Assembly: GCA_946482565.1 (NCBI GenBank)
Contig: CAMLSB010000035.1
Location: forward strand, 1-13,622
Direction: 5' to 3'
DNA length: 13,622 bases
Origin: an uncultured Lysobacteraceae bacterium
GTDB taxonomy: Bacteria; Pseudomonadota; Gammaproteobacteria; Xanthomonadales; Xanthomonadaceae
A program made the position numbers and the translations under genes. Of this stretch, positions 1 through 8,288 are shown one piece after another. The notes under the pieces were generated by a model, which did no database searches, had not been told where the DNA came from, and saw only the letters and a program-made list of their open reading frames with translations. Every line of letters starts with the position of its first letter. Position 1 is the first letter of the stretch.

Positions 1-800
1 GCATGCTCGGCGCGATCGAGCGCGCGACGCGGCAGAAGATCGAGCCGATGCAGCTGCCCAGCGTCGAGGCGGTGAACGAGCGCCGCGTCGCCAAGTTCCT
101 CGGCAAGATCGGCGACGCGCTGCAGAACGACGATCGCGCGATCTACCGCGACCTGGTCGAGCGCTACGAGCGCGAACACGAAGTGCCGATGGCCGACATC
201 GCCGCTGCGCTGGCGCAAATGGTGCAGGGGCGCACGCCGCTGCTGCTCGAGGCGCCGCCGGAGGCGCCGCGCCGCGGGCGCGAACATGCACCGCGCGAGC
301 AGGCCGGCCAGGACCGTCCGGCGCCGACCCGCGCGCCGCGCGGCAACGCCGGCGAAGCCCGCTTCGACGACGAAGGCCCGCGCCCGCCGCGCCAGCATCG
401 CGATGCGCCCGAAGTCGGCATGGAAACCTTCCGCATCGAGGTCGGCCACGCGCACGGCGTGCAGCCGGGCAACATCGTCGGCGCGATCGCCAACGAGGCG
501 GATCTCGAGAGCCGCTTCATCGGCCGCATCGACATCCGCGACGACTTCACCCTCGTCGACCTGCCCGAAGGCATGCCGCGCGAACTGCTGGAACACCTGA
601 AGAAGGTGCGCGTCGCCGGCCGGCCGCTGCGCATGCAGCGCGCGACGGAAGCCGACAGCGCCGCACCGAAAGGCCGCAACCCGGCGCCAGGCAGGAGTTT
701 CGCGGGCGCGCCGCGCAAGCCGGGCGGCTTCAAGCCCGGCGCGGCCAGGCCGGGTGGCGGCAAGCCTGCCTTCCGCAAGCACGACAAGCCGCGCAGCTGA
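1..800 (+). CDS. deaD: DEAD-box ATP-dependent RNA helicase, C-terminal part (5' end outside window)
   Basis: This is the 3' end of a DeaD/CsdA-type cold-shock and ribosome-assembly RNA helicase. The frame is open from the left edge with whole codons from base 3, so the two RecA-like helicase domains lie mostly upstream. The first visible stretch (ERATRQKIEPMQLPS) matches the usual end of the second helicase domain. It is followed by a helical linker, a charged Pro/Arg linker, and a DbpA-type RNA-binding domain at about visible residues 140-214, beginning METFRIEVGHAHGVQPGNIV and including the typical IGRIDI segment. The last 50 residues are a basic Gly/Pro/Lys/Arg tail, as in DeaD proteins. 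The TGA stop shares its last base with the ATG of yaeQ, suggesting coupled translation. DeaD is clearly favoured over RhlE or RhlB because of the DbpA-type domain. The exact symbol is an inference because the catalytic motifs are not in view. Confidence 0.9.
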   Translation, partial: MLGAIERATRQKIEPMQLPSVEAVNERRVAKFLGKIGDALQNDDRAIYRDLVERYEREHEVPMADIAAALAQMVQGRTPLLLEAPPEAPRRGREHAPREQAGQDRPAPTRAPRGNAGEARFDDEGPRPPRQHRDAPEVGMETFRIEVGHAHGVQPGNIVGAIANEADLESRFIGRIDIRDDFTLVDLPEGMPRELLEHLKKVRVAGRPLRMQRATEADSAAPKGRNPAPGRSFAGAPRKPGGFKPGAARPGGGKPAFRKHDKPRS

Positions 801-1354
801 TGGCGGCCAACTCCACGGTCTTCCGCGCCGAGCTGCAGGTCAGCGACATGGACCGCCACTACTACGCGACCCACGCGTTGACGCTGGCGCGGCATCCCTC
901 CGAAACCAACGAGCGGCTGATGGCGCGCCTGGTCGCGTTCGCGCTTTACGCCGATGAACGGCTGGAGTTCGCGCGCGGCTCGGCCAGCGACGACGAGCCG
1001 GACCTGTGGCTCAAGTCGCGCAGCGGCGAGATCGAGTTGTGGATCGACGTCGGCCAGCCCGACGAATCGCGCATCCGCAAGGCCTGCGGGCGCGCCGATG
1101 AGGTCGTGGTGCTCAACTACCACGGCCGCAGCGCCGACCTGTGGTGGGAGAAGGTGCGGCCCGCCCTCGCCCGCTGCGGCAACCTGACCGTCATCGACAT
1201 CGACGCCGCCACCATCGCCGAGCTGGCCGCGCTCGCCGATCGCGGCATGCGCCTGCAGTGCATGATCCAGGACGGCCAGGCAGAGATCTACGGCGAAGGC
1301 GCCAGCATCAACCTGCAGCGGACGCTGCGCATGGCTCCTGCCGAACGGGCCTGA
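800..1354 (+). CDS. yaeQ: YaeQ family protein
   Basis: The 184-residue product matches YaeQ (about 181 residues in E. coli) from the first residues to the end. Recognisable blocks are LTLARHPSETNERLMARL, YADERLEFARG, DDEPDLWL, ELWIDVGQPDESRIRKAC and a C-terminal LQCMIQDG segment. YaeQ has a PD-(D/E)XK-nuclease-like fold. A link to RfaH-dependent haemolysin expression was reported for it, but its biochemical role remains unsettled. The start at 800 overlaps the helicase stop by one base and gives the family's normal N-terminus. A downstream ATG at 848 would remove a conserved segment. No strong Shine-Dalgarno is visible, consistent with translational coupling. The next gene starts two bases after the TGA, so the three plus-strand genes look like one operon. 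Confidence 0.95.
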   Translation: MAANSTVFRAELQVSDMDRHYYATHALTLARHPSETNERLMARLVAFALYADERLEFARGSASDDEPDLWLKSRSGEIELWIDVGQPDESRIRKACGRADEVVVLNYHGRSADLWWEKVRPALARCGNLTVIDIDAATIAELAALADRGMRLQCMIQDGQAEIYGEGASINLQRTLRMAPAERA

Positions 1355-1355
1355 C

Positions 1356-2567
1356 GTGGCGAGTACGGGGGCGGCGTGCACGCACGACGCGATCGTCGTC
1401 GGTGGCGGCGCCGCCGGGCTGATGTGCGCGCTCCTCGCCGGCCAGCGCGGCCTGCGCGTGCTGGTGGTCGAGCACGCCAACAAGGTCGGCAAGAAGATCC
1501 TGATGTCCGGCGGCGGGCGCTGCAACTTCACCAACACCGGCGCCTCGCCTGCCAACTACCTGTCGGCCAACCCGCACTTCTGCAAGTCGGCGCTGGCGCG
1601 CTACACGCCGGCGCATTTCATCGAACTGGTCGAGCGCCACGGCATCGCGTACCACGAGAAGGAACTCGGCCAGCTGTTCTGCGACGAATCGTCGAAGCTC
1701 ATCGTGAAGATGCTGCTGGACGAATGCGCAGCGGCGAACGTTCGCATCGAGACCTCCTGCGCCGTCGAGCGCGTGGTTCGCGGCGACGCGCGCGCCTTCC
1801 ACGTCCACACCGCGCGCGGCGAATTCACGGCTGGGAAACTGGTGGTGGCCTGCGGCGGCCTGTCGATCCCGAGCATGGGCGCGAGCGGCTTCGGCTACGC
1901 GCTGGCTCGGCAATTCGGGCACGCAGTGCTGCCCACGCGCGCAGGCCTGGTGCCGCTGACGCTGAGCGGCAAGCACCAGGAACGCCTGGCCGACCTCAGC
2001 GGCGTCGCGCTGCCGGTCACCGCCCGCTGCAATGGCGCGAGCTTCAGCAACGCGATGCTCGTCACCCATCGCGGCATCAGCGGGCCGGCGATCCTGCAGG
2101 TGTCGTCGTACTGGGAGCCCGGCGACGACCTGCGCCTGGACCTGCTGCCCGGCATGGACGCGCTGGAAGCATTACAGGTGCAGCAGCGCGAACGCCCCGC
2201 GACGGAACTGCGCACCGTGCTCGGCGAACTGATGCCCAAGCGTTTCGCCCAGCGATTGTGCGAACAGTGGCTGCAGGCGTTCCAGCCGTCGCGCCCGTTG
2301 CGGCAGTTCACGCCCGCGCAGTTCCGCGACATCGCCGCGCTGCTGCGCGACTGGCCGCTGGTCGCCAGCGGCACCGAGGGCTATCGCACCGCCGAAGTCA
2401 CCCTCGGCGGCGTCGACACGGACGGACTGTCCTCGACCACGATGCAGTCCAGGCACGTACCGGGTCTGCACTTCATCGGCGAAGTCGTCGACGTCACCGG
2501 CTGGCTCGGCGGCTACAACTTCCAGTGGGCGTGGGCCTCGGCGCACGCCGCCGCCCTCGCCCTCTAG
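1356..2567 (+). CDS. HI0933-family NAD(P)/FAD-dependent oxidoreductase (YhiN/BaiN-like)
   Basis: This 403-residue flavoprotein belongs to the HI0933/YhiN family, which is related to BaiN. The dinucleotide-binding motif VGGGAAGLMCALLAG is near residue 15. It is followed by the family signature KVGKKILMSGGGRCNFTN (about residues 43-60) and the C-terminal FAD segment GLHFIGEVVDVTGWLGGYNF, in which the GG-Y-N residues contact flavin. Length and domain order are normal. The start is a GTG one base after the yaeQ stop; no in-frame ATG lies between it and the Rossmann motif, so GTG is the only sensible choice. The physiological substrate of most members is unknown, so no reaction is assigned. The TAG stop lies in a CTAG shared with the stop of the convergent serine hydrolase. 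A second, more distant family member sits at 4273-5577. Confidence 0.9.
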   Translation: MASTGAACTHDAIVVGGGAAGLMCALLAGQRGLRVLVVEHANKVGKKILMSGGGRCNFTNTGASPANYLSANPHFCKSALARYTPAHFIELVERHGIAYHEKELGQLFCDESSKLIVKMLLDECAAANVRIETSCAVERVVRGDARAFHVHTARGEFTAGKLVVACGGLSIPSMGASGFGYALARQFGHAVLPTRAGLVPLTLSGKHQERLADLSGVALPVTARCNGASFSNAMLVTHRGISGPAILQVSSYWEPGDDLRLDLLPGMDALEALQVQQRERPATELRTVLGELMPKRFAQRLCEQWLQAFQPSRPLRQFTPAQFRDIAALLRDWPLVASGTEGYRTAEVTLGGVDTDGLSSTTMQSRHVPGLHFIGEVVDVTGWLGGYNFQWAWASAHAAALAL

Positions 2568-4216
2568 GGCTTCACGGGATCATCGACCGGGGTGAGGCGC
2601 AGGTCCTGGAAGTCGAAACTGAAGTCGGTCAGTTCGGACGCCGGCACGATGCGCGCCTCGCGGATCCTGCCGTCCTCGTCGAGCGAGAACGTCAGGAACG
2701 CGTCCGCGTTGAGCCAGCGCTGGTCCCAGCGCACCAGGAAGGTGTCGTGCGCCCAGGGCTCGACGGTGCCGACCAGGTCGGCGGTGTGCGAGAAACGCAG
2801 GCGCATCTTCCCTTTTTCCTGCCACAGGACGACGTCGCCGTACCAAGGATCGCGATAGGTGCCGGCGTAGGACGCCAGCGGCAGCGACGGCTTCGACTTC
2901 GCGTCGCGCGCGGCGACGTGCTTCTGCCAGCTCTCGTCGGCCTTGCTTTCCTGCTTCGCGCGCGCCCTGGCGTACACGTCGTTCCAGTCCGTCGGGGCGA
3001 CGCCGAGCATTGCGTCGAGCGCGCGCATGGTCACGGCGGTGAACGCGCCGCTGGATTCGGCGTTGGTCAGCACGATCACGCCGATGCCCTTGTCCGGCAG
3101 CATCGTGATCCGCGAGACCATGCCCGGCCAGCCGCCGGTGTGCCAGGCCATGCGCGTGCCGCGGAAATCGCCGAGGAACCAGCCCTCGCCGTAGCCCATG
3201 AAATTCGGCGTGATCGGCGCCAGCTCCGGCATCGACGGCTTGCCGACCGGGATCGGCGTCAGGATCGACCACATCTCGCGCTGGCGCTTCTCGGCGAACA
3301 GGCGCTTGGCGTCGTCGCCGCTGCCCGCGTACACGCCGCCGGCGAGCTGCATGCGCACCCACTTCGACAGGTCGTGCACGCTGGAATAGATGCCGCCCGC
3401 GCCGCCGACGTTCGACCAGGTCATGCGCGGCGCCGGCACCAGGTCCTTGAAGTCGGCCTTGGCGTAGCCCATCGCGACGTTGTCGACGCCCTGCAGGTGG
3501 TCGCTGTTGTAGCGGGTCTCGGTCATGCCCAGCGGGTTGAAGATGCGCTGCTGCAGGAACCGGTCGTAGGGCATGCCCGACGCGGCCTCGACCACCAGCT
3601 GCGCCACGCCGAACAGGATGTTGTCGTAGGCGTACTGGGCGCGGAACTGGCCGGTGACCGGCACGTCCTTCAGGCGCTTCGCGACTTCGGCATTGCTGTA
3701 GTCGGTGGTCGGCCAGTACAGCAGGTCGCCCGCGCCGAGGCTCAGCCCGCTGCGGTGCGCGAGCAGGTCGCGGATGCGCATGTCGTGGGTGATGTACGGA
3801 TCGGACATGCGGAACCACGGCAGGTGCTCGATCACGCGATCGGTCGTCTTCAGCTTGCCGTCGTCGGCGAGCATCTGCAGCGAAGCGGCGGTGAAGGCCT
3901 TGGTGTTGGAGGCGATCGCGTACAGCGTGTGCGCGTCGGCCGGCGCGTTGGCCTCGCGGTCGCGCACGCCGTAGCCGCGTTCCAGCACGACCTGCCCGTC
4001 CTTGACGATGGCGACGGAAATGCCGGGCACGTCGAAGGTCTTCAGCGTGGTCGCGACGAAGGCATCGAAGTCCTGCAGGCCCGCGGGCAGCGTCGCTTCG
4101 ACCTGCCGGACCGGTTCCGGTTGCGGGATCGCCTGTGGCGGCGCCGCGACTGCCAATCCGGTGCCCAGCACCAGCGCCATCGCGGCCGCCAGGGCCTGCA
4201 TTCGCTCGAATCGCAT
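2564..4216 (-). CDS. Exported serine hydrolase, beta-lactamase (class C/CubicO) family
   Basis: With the chosen start the product has 550 residues. An N-terminal signal peptide is plausible (MRFERM, hydrophobic ALAAAMALVLGTGLAVAA), placing it in the periplasm. The penicillin-binding fold motifs are present: SNTK with nucleophile Ser103 and Lys106, YDN with Tyr197 and Asn199, and HTG at 359-361 in the place of KTG. A C-terminal beta-rich extension (about residue 445 on, beginning LASYAGTYRDPWYGDV) resembles DUF3471. Such proteins are esterases or peptidases acting on D-amino-acid or ester substrates, and the substrate here cannot be read from sequence. I prefer the ATG at 4216 over the in-frame ATG at 4231 because GGGGAG lies 7 nt upstream of the former, while the latter has no ribosome-binding site. 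Its TAG stop overlaps the TAG of the convergent flavoprotein inside one CTAG. Confidence 0.9.
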   Translation of the reverse strand: MRFERMQALAAAMALVLGTGLAVAAPPQAIPQPEPVRQVEATLPAGLQDFDAFVATTLKTFDVPGISVAIVKDGQVVLERGYGVRDREANAPADAHTLYAIASNTKAFTAASLQMLADDGKLKTTDRVIEHLPWFRMSDPYITHDMRIRDLLAHRSGLSLGAGDLLYWPTTDYSNAEVAKRLKDVPVTGQFRAQYAYDNILFGVAQLVVEAASGMPYDRFLQQRIFNPLGMTETRYNSDHLQGVDNVAMGYAKADFKDLVPAPRMTWSNVGGAGGIYSSVHDLSKWVRMQLAGGVYAGSGDDAKRLFAEKRQREMWSILTPIPVGKPSMPELAPITPNFMGYGEGWFLGDFRGTRMAWHTGGWPGMVSRITMLPDKGIGVIVLTNAESSGAFTAVTMRALDAMLGVAPTDWNDVYARARAKQESKADESWQKHVAARDAKSKPSLPLASYAGTYRDPWYGDVVLWQEKGKMRLRFSHTADLVGTVEPWAHDTFLVRWDQRWLNADAFLTFSLDEDGRIREARIVPASELTDFSFDFQDLRLTPVDDPVKP

Positions 4217-4223
4217 CGTCGTG

Positions 4224-4249
4224 CTCCCCATGGACCAGCCGGCACCATA
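4224..4249 (-). promoter_or_regulatory. Possible -10 and ribosome-binding site of the serine hydrolase
   Basis: On the minus strand TATGGT (4249-4244) could be a -10 element, and GGGGAG (4229-4224) is a good Shine-Dalgarno 7 nt before the ATG at 4216. Together they predict a leader of about 20 nt. The Shine-Dalgarno decides the start codon. The -10 is weak and no clear -35 is seen. Confidence 0.35.
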
Positions 4250-4272
4250 CCGAAACAGGCATCATTTGCACC

Positions 4273-5577
4273 ATGCCAAGCGACACGCCCATTCCCGCCG
4301 GCCAGGCCGCGGTCGCCCGGTCACGCAGCGGCCGGACCGCTCGTGTTGCGGTCGTCGGCGGCGGTCCGGCGGGCCTGATGGCCGCCGAAACCGCGCGTGC
4401 CGCGGGCCTCGAGGTGGACCTGTACGAGGCCAGGGGCTCCGTTGGCCGCAAGTTCCTGATCGCAGGCAAGGGCGGCCTCAACCTCACCCATTCCGAAGCG
4501 CGGCCCGGTTTCGACGCCCGGTTCCGGGAACGCAGCGGCGACGTCGGCGCCTGGCTCGACGCGTTCGACGCGGACGCCGTGCGCGCGTGGGCGCGCGGCC
4601 TCCGCGTCGACACGTACGTAGGCAGCTCGGGGCGCGTGTTCCCTCTCGACCGCAAGGCCGCGCCGCTGCTGCGCGGCTGGGTGCGGCGGTTGCGCGACGA
4701 CGGCGTGCTCTTCCATGTGCACCATCGCTGGCTCGGCTGGGACGACGCCGGCGCATTGCGCTTCGCCACGCCTGAAGGCGAACGCTGCGTGCGCGCCGAT
4801 GCCACGGTGCTCGCGCTCGGCGGCGGCAGCTGGCCGCAACTCGGCTCCGACGGCGCGTGGCAATCGATCCTGCAGGCGCGCGGCATGGAGGTCGCGCCGC
4901 TGCAGCCGGCGAACTGCGGCTTCGATGTCGCGTGGAGCGCGTTCTTCCGCGCACGGCATGCCGGCGCGCCGATCCGGCACGTCGTCGCGCACTGGCTCGG
5001 TGCGGACGGGTGCGCGCACCGGCGCCAGGGCGAATGCGTGGCCAGCGAAGCCGGCATCGAAGGCAGCCTGGTCTACGCGATCGGCGCCGACCTGCGCGAC
5101 ACGATCGCGCGCGATGGCGTCGCGTGGTTGCACTTCGACCTCGCGCCGGAACGCGACGCCGCAGCGCTACGCGATGCCCTCGCCCGCCCCGCCAACGGCC
5201 GCAGCCTCGGCGAACGGCTGCGGCGCCTGGCGGGCCTGGATGCGGTCAAGGTCGCGCTGTTGCACGAGGCGCTCGACAAAGGGCAGCTCGCCGATCCGGC
5301 GCGCGTCGCCGCGACGATCAAGCGCCTGCCGCTGCGGCTGCTGCGCCCGCGCCCGATCGCCGAGGCGATCAGCAGCGCCGGTGGCGTGCGCCTGGAAGCA
5401 CTCGACGAACACCTGATGTGCCGCGCGTTGCCGGGCGTCTACTGCGCGGGCGAGATGCTGGACTGGGAAGCGCCGACCGGCGGCTACCTGCTCACCGCGT
5501 CGATGGCGAGCGGACGGATCGCCGGTCAGGCGGCCGCGCGGCGCGCGCTCGCCACCGGCACCTGCCACGCGGCGTAG
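4273..5577 (+). CDS. TIGR03862-type flavoprotein (HI0933 superfamily)
   Basis: This 434-residue protein is an FAD-dependent oxidoreductase of the HI0933 superfamily, closest to the TIGR03862 subgroup. It has the Rossmann motif VAVVGGGPAGLMAAETA (about residues 25-41) and the signature GSVGRKFLIAGKGGLNLTHSE, where the GGGRCNFTN of the other subgroup becomes GKGGLNLTH. A conserved VFPLDRKAAPLLRGW block and a C-terminal PGVYCAGEMLDWEAPTGGYL flavin-binding segment follow. Length is normal. The frame is open upstream to 4135, but that region overlaps the divergent hydrolase gene, so the ATG at 4273 is chosen. No Shine-Dalgarno precedes it; CATCAT, 7 nt before the ATG, could be the -10 of a leaderless message. 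The last 52 bases overlap the end of the convergent methyltransferase gene. The substrate is unknown. Confidence 0.9.
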   Translation: MPSDTPIPAGQAAVARSRSGRTARVAVVGGGPAGLMAAETARAAGLEVDLYEARGSVGRKFLIAGKGGLNLTHSEARPGFDARFRERSGDVGAWLDAFDADAVRAWARGLRVDTYVGSSGRVFPLDRKAAPLLRGWVRRLRDDGVLFHVHHRWLGWDDAGALRFATPEGERCVRADATVLALGGGSWPQLGSDGAWQSILQARGMEVAPLQPANCGFDVAWSAFFRARHAGAPIRHVVAHWLGADGCAHRRQGECVASEAGIEGSLVYAIGADLRDTIARDGVAWLHFDLAPERDAAALRDALARPANGRSLGERLRRLAGLDAVKVALLHEALDKGQLADPARVAATIKRLPLRLLRPRPIAEAISSAGGVRLEALDEHLMCRALPGVYCAGEMLDWEAPTGGYLLTASMASGRIAGQAAARRALATGTCHAA

Positions 5578-6353
5578 GCCGGCGGCGTGGCGATCGCCGC
5601 GATCATGCGGTCGAAGTCCGCGCGTACCGCCGACGGATCGCGGCCGCTGCCGGCCGCCAGCGAATCGACGTAACCGTCGCGCCACGCGGCGATGATCGCG
5701 GCGAACGTCGCGCGCGGCACGCGCAACGTGTCCACGACCACGTAGTCCATCGCGATGTCCTCGAAGCCGCCGGCTTCCAGCAGCGTCGGCGTGTGCCGGC
5801 CGACACGGCCGTCGCAACCGATGCCGCGCAGGAAGGCGATCGCGTTTTCGTTCCAGAACCGGTCCGGGTCGAAGGCCGGGTCCGTTGCCGGGAAATGCAG
5901 CATCCCGTAGTCCTCGGACAACAGGTGCAGCCAGCCGCCAGGCCGCAACACGCGCGCGATCTCGGCCAGCACGCGCGGGAAGTCGGGCACGGCCTGCGAC
6001 ATGTGCCGGCACACGACCAGGTCGAAGGCCGCGTCGGCGCTCTCCAGCGCGAACGCGTCGCCTGCCGCGTAGCGGATGCGCCCGCCCGCATCGCCGCTGG
6101 CGCGCGCGCGTTCCAGGTTCGCGTCGAGGATGTCGACGCCCAGCAGTTCCGCCTGCGGATACACCCCGGCCAGGCGCCGCGTGATCTCGCCGGTGCCGCA
6201 GCCCAGGTCCAGCACCCGCAACGCGCCCGACAGCGCGTAGCGATCGAACAGCCGCCGTTCCTGCGGCCAGATCGCCTCGGCCTGGTGGGCCAGGTTGCGG
6301 GCCATGGACTCGTCGCCCATCTGCTCCGCCTGCGGGTTGTGGTCGCCGCTCAT
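5526..6353 (-). CDS. Class I SAM-dependent methyltransferase
   Basis: This 275-residue protein has the seven-strand methyltransferase fold. Motif I is VLDLGCGTGE at residues 47-56. The acidic ribose-binding residue after strand 2 is Asp74 (LLGVDILD), followed by a DAFALESADAAFDLVVCRH block and the post-motif RVLRPGGWLHLL. The pattern is that of small-molecule methyltransferases of the UbiE/Methyltransf_11 or 25 type; the substrate cannot be named. The frame is open to 6395, but the ATG at 6353 is preferred because it overlaps the stop of the upstream peptidase gene as ATGA, a classic coupled arrangement. It is the second gene of a minus-strand pair. Its last 52 bases lie inside the convergent flavoprotein gene, an overlap in which both reading frames must be kept. 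Confidence 0.88.
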   Translation of the reverse strand: MSGDHNPQAEQMGDESMARNLAHQAEAIWPQERRLFDRYALSGALRVLDLGCGTGEITRRLAGVYPQAELLGVDILDANLERARASGDAGGRIRYAAGDAFALESADAAFDLVVCRHMSQAVPDFPRVLAEIARVLRPGGWLHLLSEDYGMLHFPATDPAFDPDRFWNENAIAFLRGIGCDGRVGRHTPTLLEAGGFEDIAMDYVVVDTLRVPRATFAAIIAAWRDGYVDSLAAGSGRDPSAVRADFDRMIAAIATPPAYAAWQVPVASARRAAA

Positions 6354-8128
6354 TGCTTCTTCGCCTGCGCCGCCTTCGCCTGTTCGGCCGTCCACGCCTG
6401 GAACGCATCGATGTGCGGCAGCGCGCGCAGCACCTTCGAATGCGGATCGAGGGTGTACAGCGCATGCGGCGGCAGGTCGACGTGCCCGGTGCCGTCCGTC
6501 ATCGGGACGTCGATGTCGCGTGCATCCACGCCCGGACTGCCGACGCGCACCTGCACCGGCATCGGGAAAGGTTTACCACCAGGCGCCTTCCAGCGCAGCG
6601 ACAGGCCCGTCGCGTCACGCGTTGCCTCGAGTTCCGGCAACGCGGCCGAGTACACGTAGACGTCGAAGAACCAGCCGTAATCCTTGCCGGTGGCGGCGTT
6701 CACCGCGTCCACGAAGTCCTGCGTGGTGCCGTAACGCGGCGCGAAGTTGCCGGGCTTCGGGTCCGTGCGCCCGTACACGAGCTTGCGCGTGGCCTCGAAG
6801 AACGCCTTGTCGCCGACCAGGTTGCGCAGCGTGTGCAGCAACAGCGAGCCCTTGTAGTAGATGTCGTTCCCGGGGCCGGTCTCGCCGTTGTACACCCCCT
6901 CCTCGGTGAGGCTGTGCCCGGAAACGATCGGCACCTTGTTGACGAGGAACTTGCGCTGGTACAGCAGCCACGCATCGTATTCGCGGTCGCCGCGGAGATA
7001 CTGCAGGTACAGCGGCTGCATGTAGCTGCCGAACCCTTCGTGCAGCCACATGTGGTCCCAGTCGGAATTGGTCAGCTGGTTGCCGAACCATTCGTGCGCG
7101 AACTCGTGCTGCAGCAGCCAGTCGTAGCCGTATTCGGTCAGCTTGTAGCCGTTGCCGTAGGCGTTGATGGTCTGGTGCTCCATGCCCAGGTGCGGGGTCT
7201 CGACCACGCCCATCTTCTCGTCGGCCCAGGGATACGGGCCGATCGTGCCCTCGAAGAAGTCGAGCAGCTTCGGGAACTGCGCGAACAGGTCCTTCGCCTT
7301 CGCCTCGTTGCCCTTCAGGTACCAGAAGCGCAGGGGGATGGTGTTGCCGAAGCGGCTCTTGTAATCGGCCGAAAGCAGCTCGAACGGGCCGACGTTGATG
7401 GTGACGGCATACGTGTCGGGACTGCGCGCGCGCCACCTGTAGGTGCGCCAACCGTCGTGCTCCTCCATGCCCTTGAACACGCCGTTGCCGGGTGCGACCA
7501 GCGGTGCGGGCACGGTGATCGCTTCGTCGACGACCAGCGGCTCGGCTTCCTCGTGGTCGATGCAGGGCCACAGCAGGTCGCAGCCCTCGCCTTCGATGGC
7601 GCTGGCCACCCAGGGCTCGCCGGTGGGCGCGGTCGCCCAGACGAAGCCGCCGTCCCAGGGCGCCCTTTTCGCGACGTGCGGCTTGCCGCCGTACACGATG
7701 CGCAGCGCTGCCCTGCCGCCGGCCGCGAGCGGCGCCGGCAACGCGACCGTCATCCGCCCCTCGGGGTTGGACCACGCGCCTGCCGCGACCGCCTTGCCGT
7801 CGACGCTGACCGACGTGACTGCGTAGTTGCGATCGAGGTCCACCACGAGGTGCTGCAGCGGCTTCGTCGCGCGGAAGGTCAGCGTCGCGTCGCCGTCGAT
7901 GCGGCGCTGCGCGGGATCCACCTTGAAGCGCAGGTCGGCATGCTCGAACACCACCGCTTCCTGCTCCGGCGCGCGCGCCAGGCCGGACTGCACGGTGGTC
8001 GCGGTGAGGGCCGGCTGCACTTCGGCGTCCTGCGCCGGCTGCGCCTGGGCCCGCGCCGCGCCGATTCCCGCCAGCAGCATCGCCGCCAGCAGCATCGTGT
8101 TCCGCCCCCTGTCGCCGATCCGTTCCAT
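6350..8128 (-). CDS. Exported M1 family zinc metallopeptidase (aminopeptidase)
   Basis: This 592-residue protein carries the full M1 signature. The substrate-binding GAMEN-type motif is GMEHQ at 315-319. The zinc site is HEFAH (His341, Glu342, His345) followed after 18 residues by Glu364 in LHEGFGSY. A YYKGS segment near residues 424-428 supplies the transition-state tyrosine. An N-terminal beta-sandwich domain precedes the catalytic domain. A hydrophobic leader (TMLLAAMLLAGIGAARAQA) after a short charged start indicates export. At about 590 residues it is shorter than PepN and lacks the large C-terminal helical domain. It probably trims peptides in the periplasm, an inference from family and leader. 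The ATG at 8128 has GGGGA 7 nt upstream. It is first in an operon with the methyltransferase (ATGA overlap) and divergent from the repeat protein across 160 nt. Confidence 0.94.
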   Translation of the reverse strand: MERIGDRGRNTMLLAAMLLAGIGAARAQAQPAQDAEVQPALTATTVQSGLARAPEQEAVVFEHADLRFKVDPAQRRIDGDATLTFRATKPLQHLVVDLDRNYAVTSVSVDGKAVAAGAWSNPEGRMTVALPAPLAAGGRAALRIVYGGKPHVAKRAPWDGGFVWATAPTGEPWVASAIEGEGCDLLWPCIDHEEAEPLVVDEAITVPAPLVAPGNGVFKGMEEHDGWRTYRWRARSPDTYAVTINVGPFELLSADYKSRFGNTIPLRFWYLKGNEAKAKDLFAQFPKLLDFFEGTIGPYPWADEKMGVVETPHLGMEHQTINAYGNGYKLTEYGYDWLLQHEFAHEWFGNQLTNSDWDHMWLHEGFGSYMQPLYLQYLRGDREYDAWLLYQRKFLVNKVPIVSGHSLTEEGVYNGETGPGNDIYYKGSLLLHTLRNLVGDKAFFEATRKLVYGRTDPKPGNFAPRYGTTQDFVDAVNAATGKDYGWFFDVYVYSAALPELEATRDATGLSLRWKAPGGKPFPMPVQVRVGSPGVDARDIDVPMTDGTGHVDLPPHALYTLDPHSKVLRALPHIDAFQAWTAEQAKAAQAKKQ

Positions 8129-8288
8129 GAACGCGTCCCCATCCGGAAATGAACGCCAGTCTTACGACGCAGGGTCGAGGCGGCGCAAGTGCGCATCGTC
8201 CCGCTCCGGCTCAGATGTCGTTAAGCGGATTTCACGTGTAGTGGACACGACGCGAACGAGTCCGTTCCGCGCACGCTCCGGAGCCGCC

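Noticed and set aside
4217..4231. Upstream ATG at 4231 as the serine hydrolase start
   Set aside because: No Shine-Dalgarno precedes it, whereas GGGGAG stands 7 nt before the ATG at 4216, which also gives a better signal peptide.
1376..4378. A 1000-codon open frame on the plus strand
   Set aside because: It runs out of frame through the flavoprotein and antisense to the serine hydrolase, both with clear motifs. Its product is Arg/Ala-rich without domains, an effect of high GC in third positions.
2580..5057. An 825-codon open frame on the minus strand, and similar long frames at 164-1555 (minus), 6353-8152 (plus) and 9677-12121 (plus)
   Set aside because: All are shadows of recognised genes on the other strand or in another frame, with composition typical of spurious GC-rich frames.
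6354..6395. Extension of the methyltransferase start to 6395
   Set aside because: It would overlap the peptidase gene by 46 nt. The ATG at 6353 forms a standard ATGA junction, and the extra residues are Gly/Glu-rich without family resemblance.
8233..8249. CACGTG palindrome and CGTGT-N5-ACACG dyad upstream of the repeat protein
   Set aside because: The arms are only 5 bp, no good -10 or -35 positions them, and such dyads are expected by chance in 160 nt.
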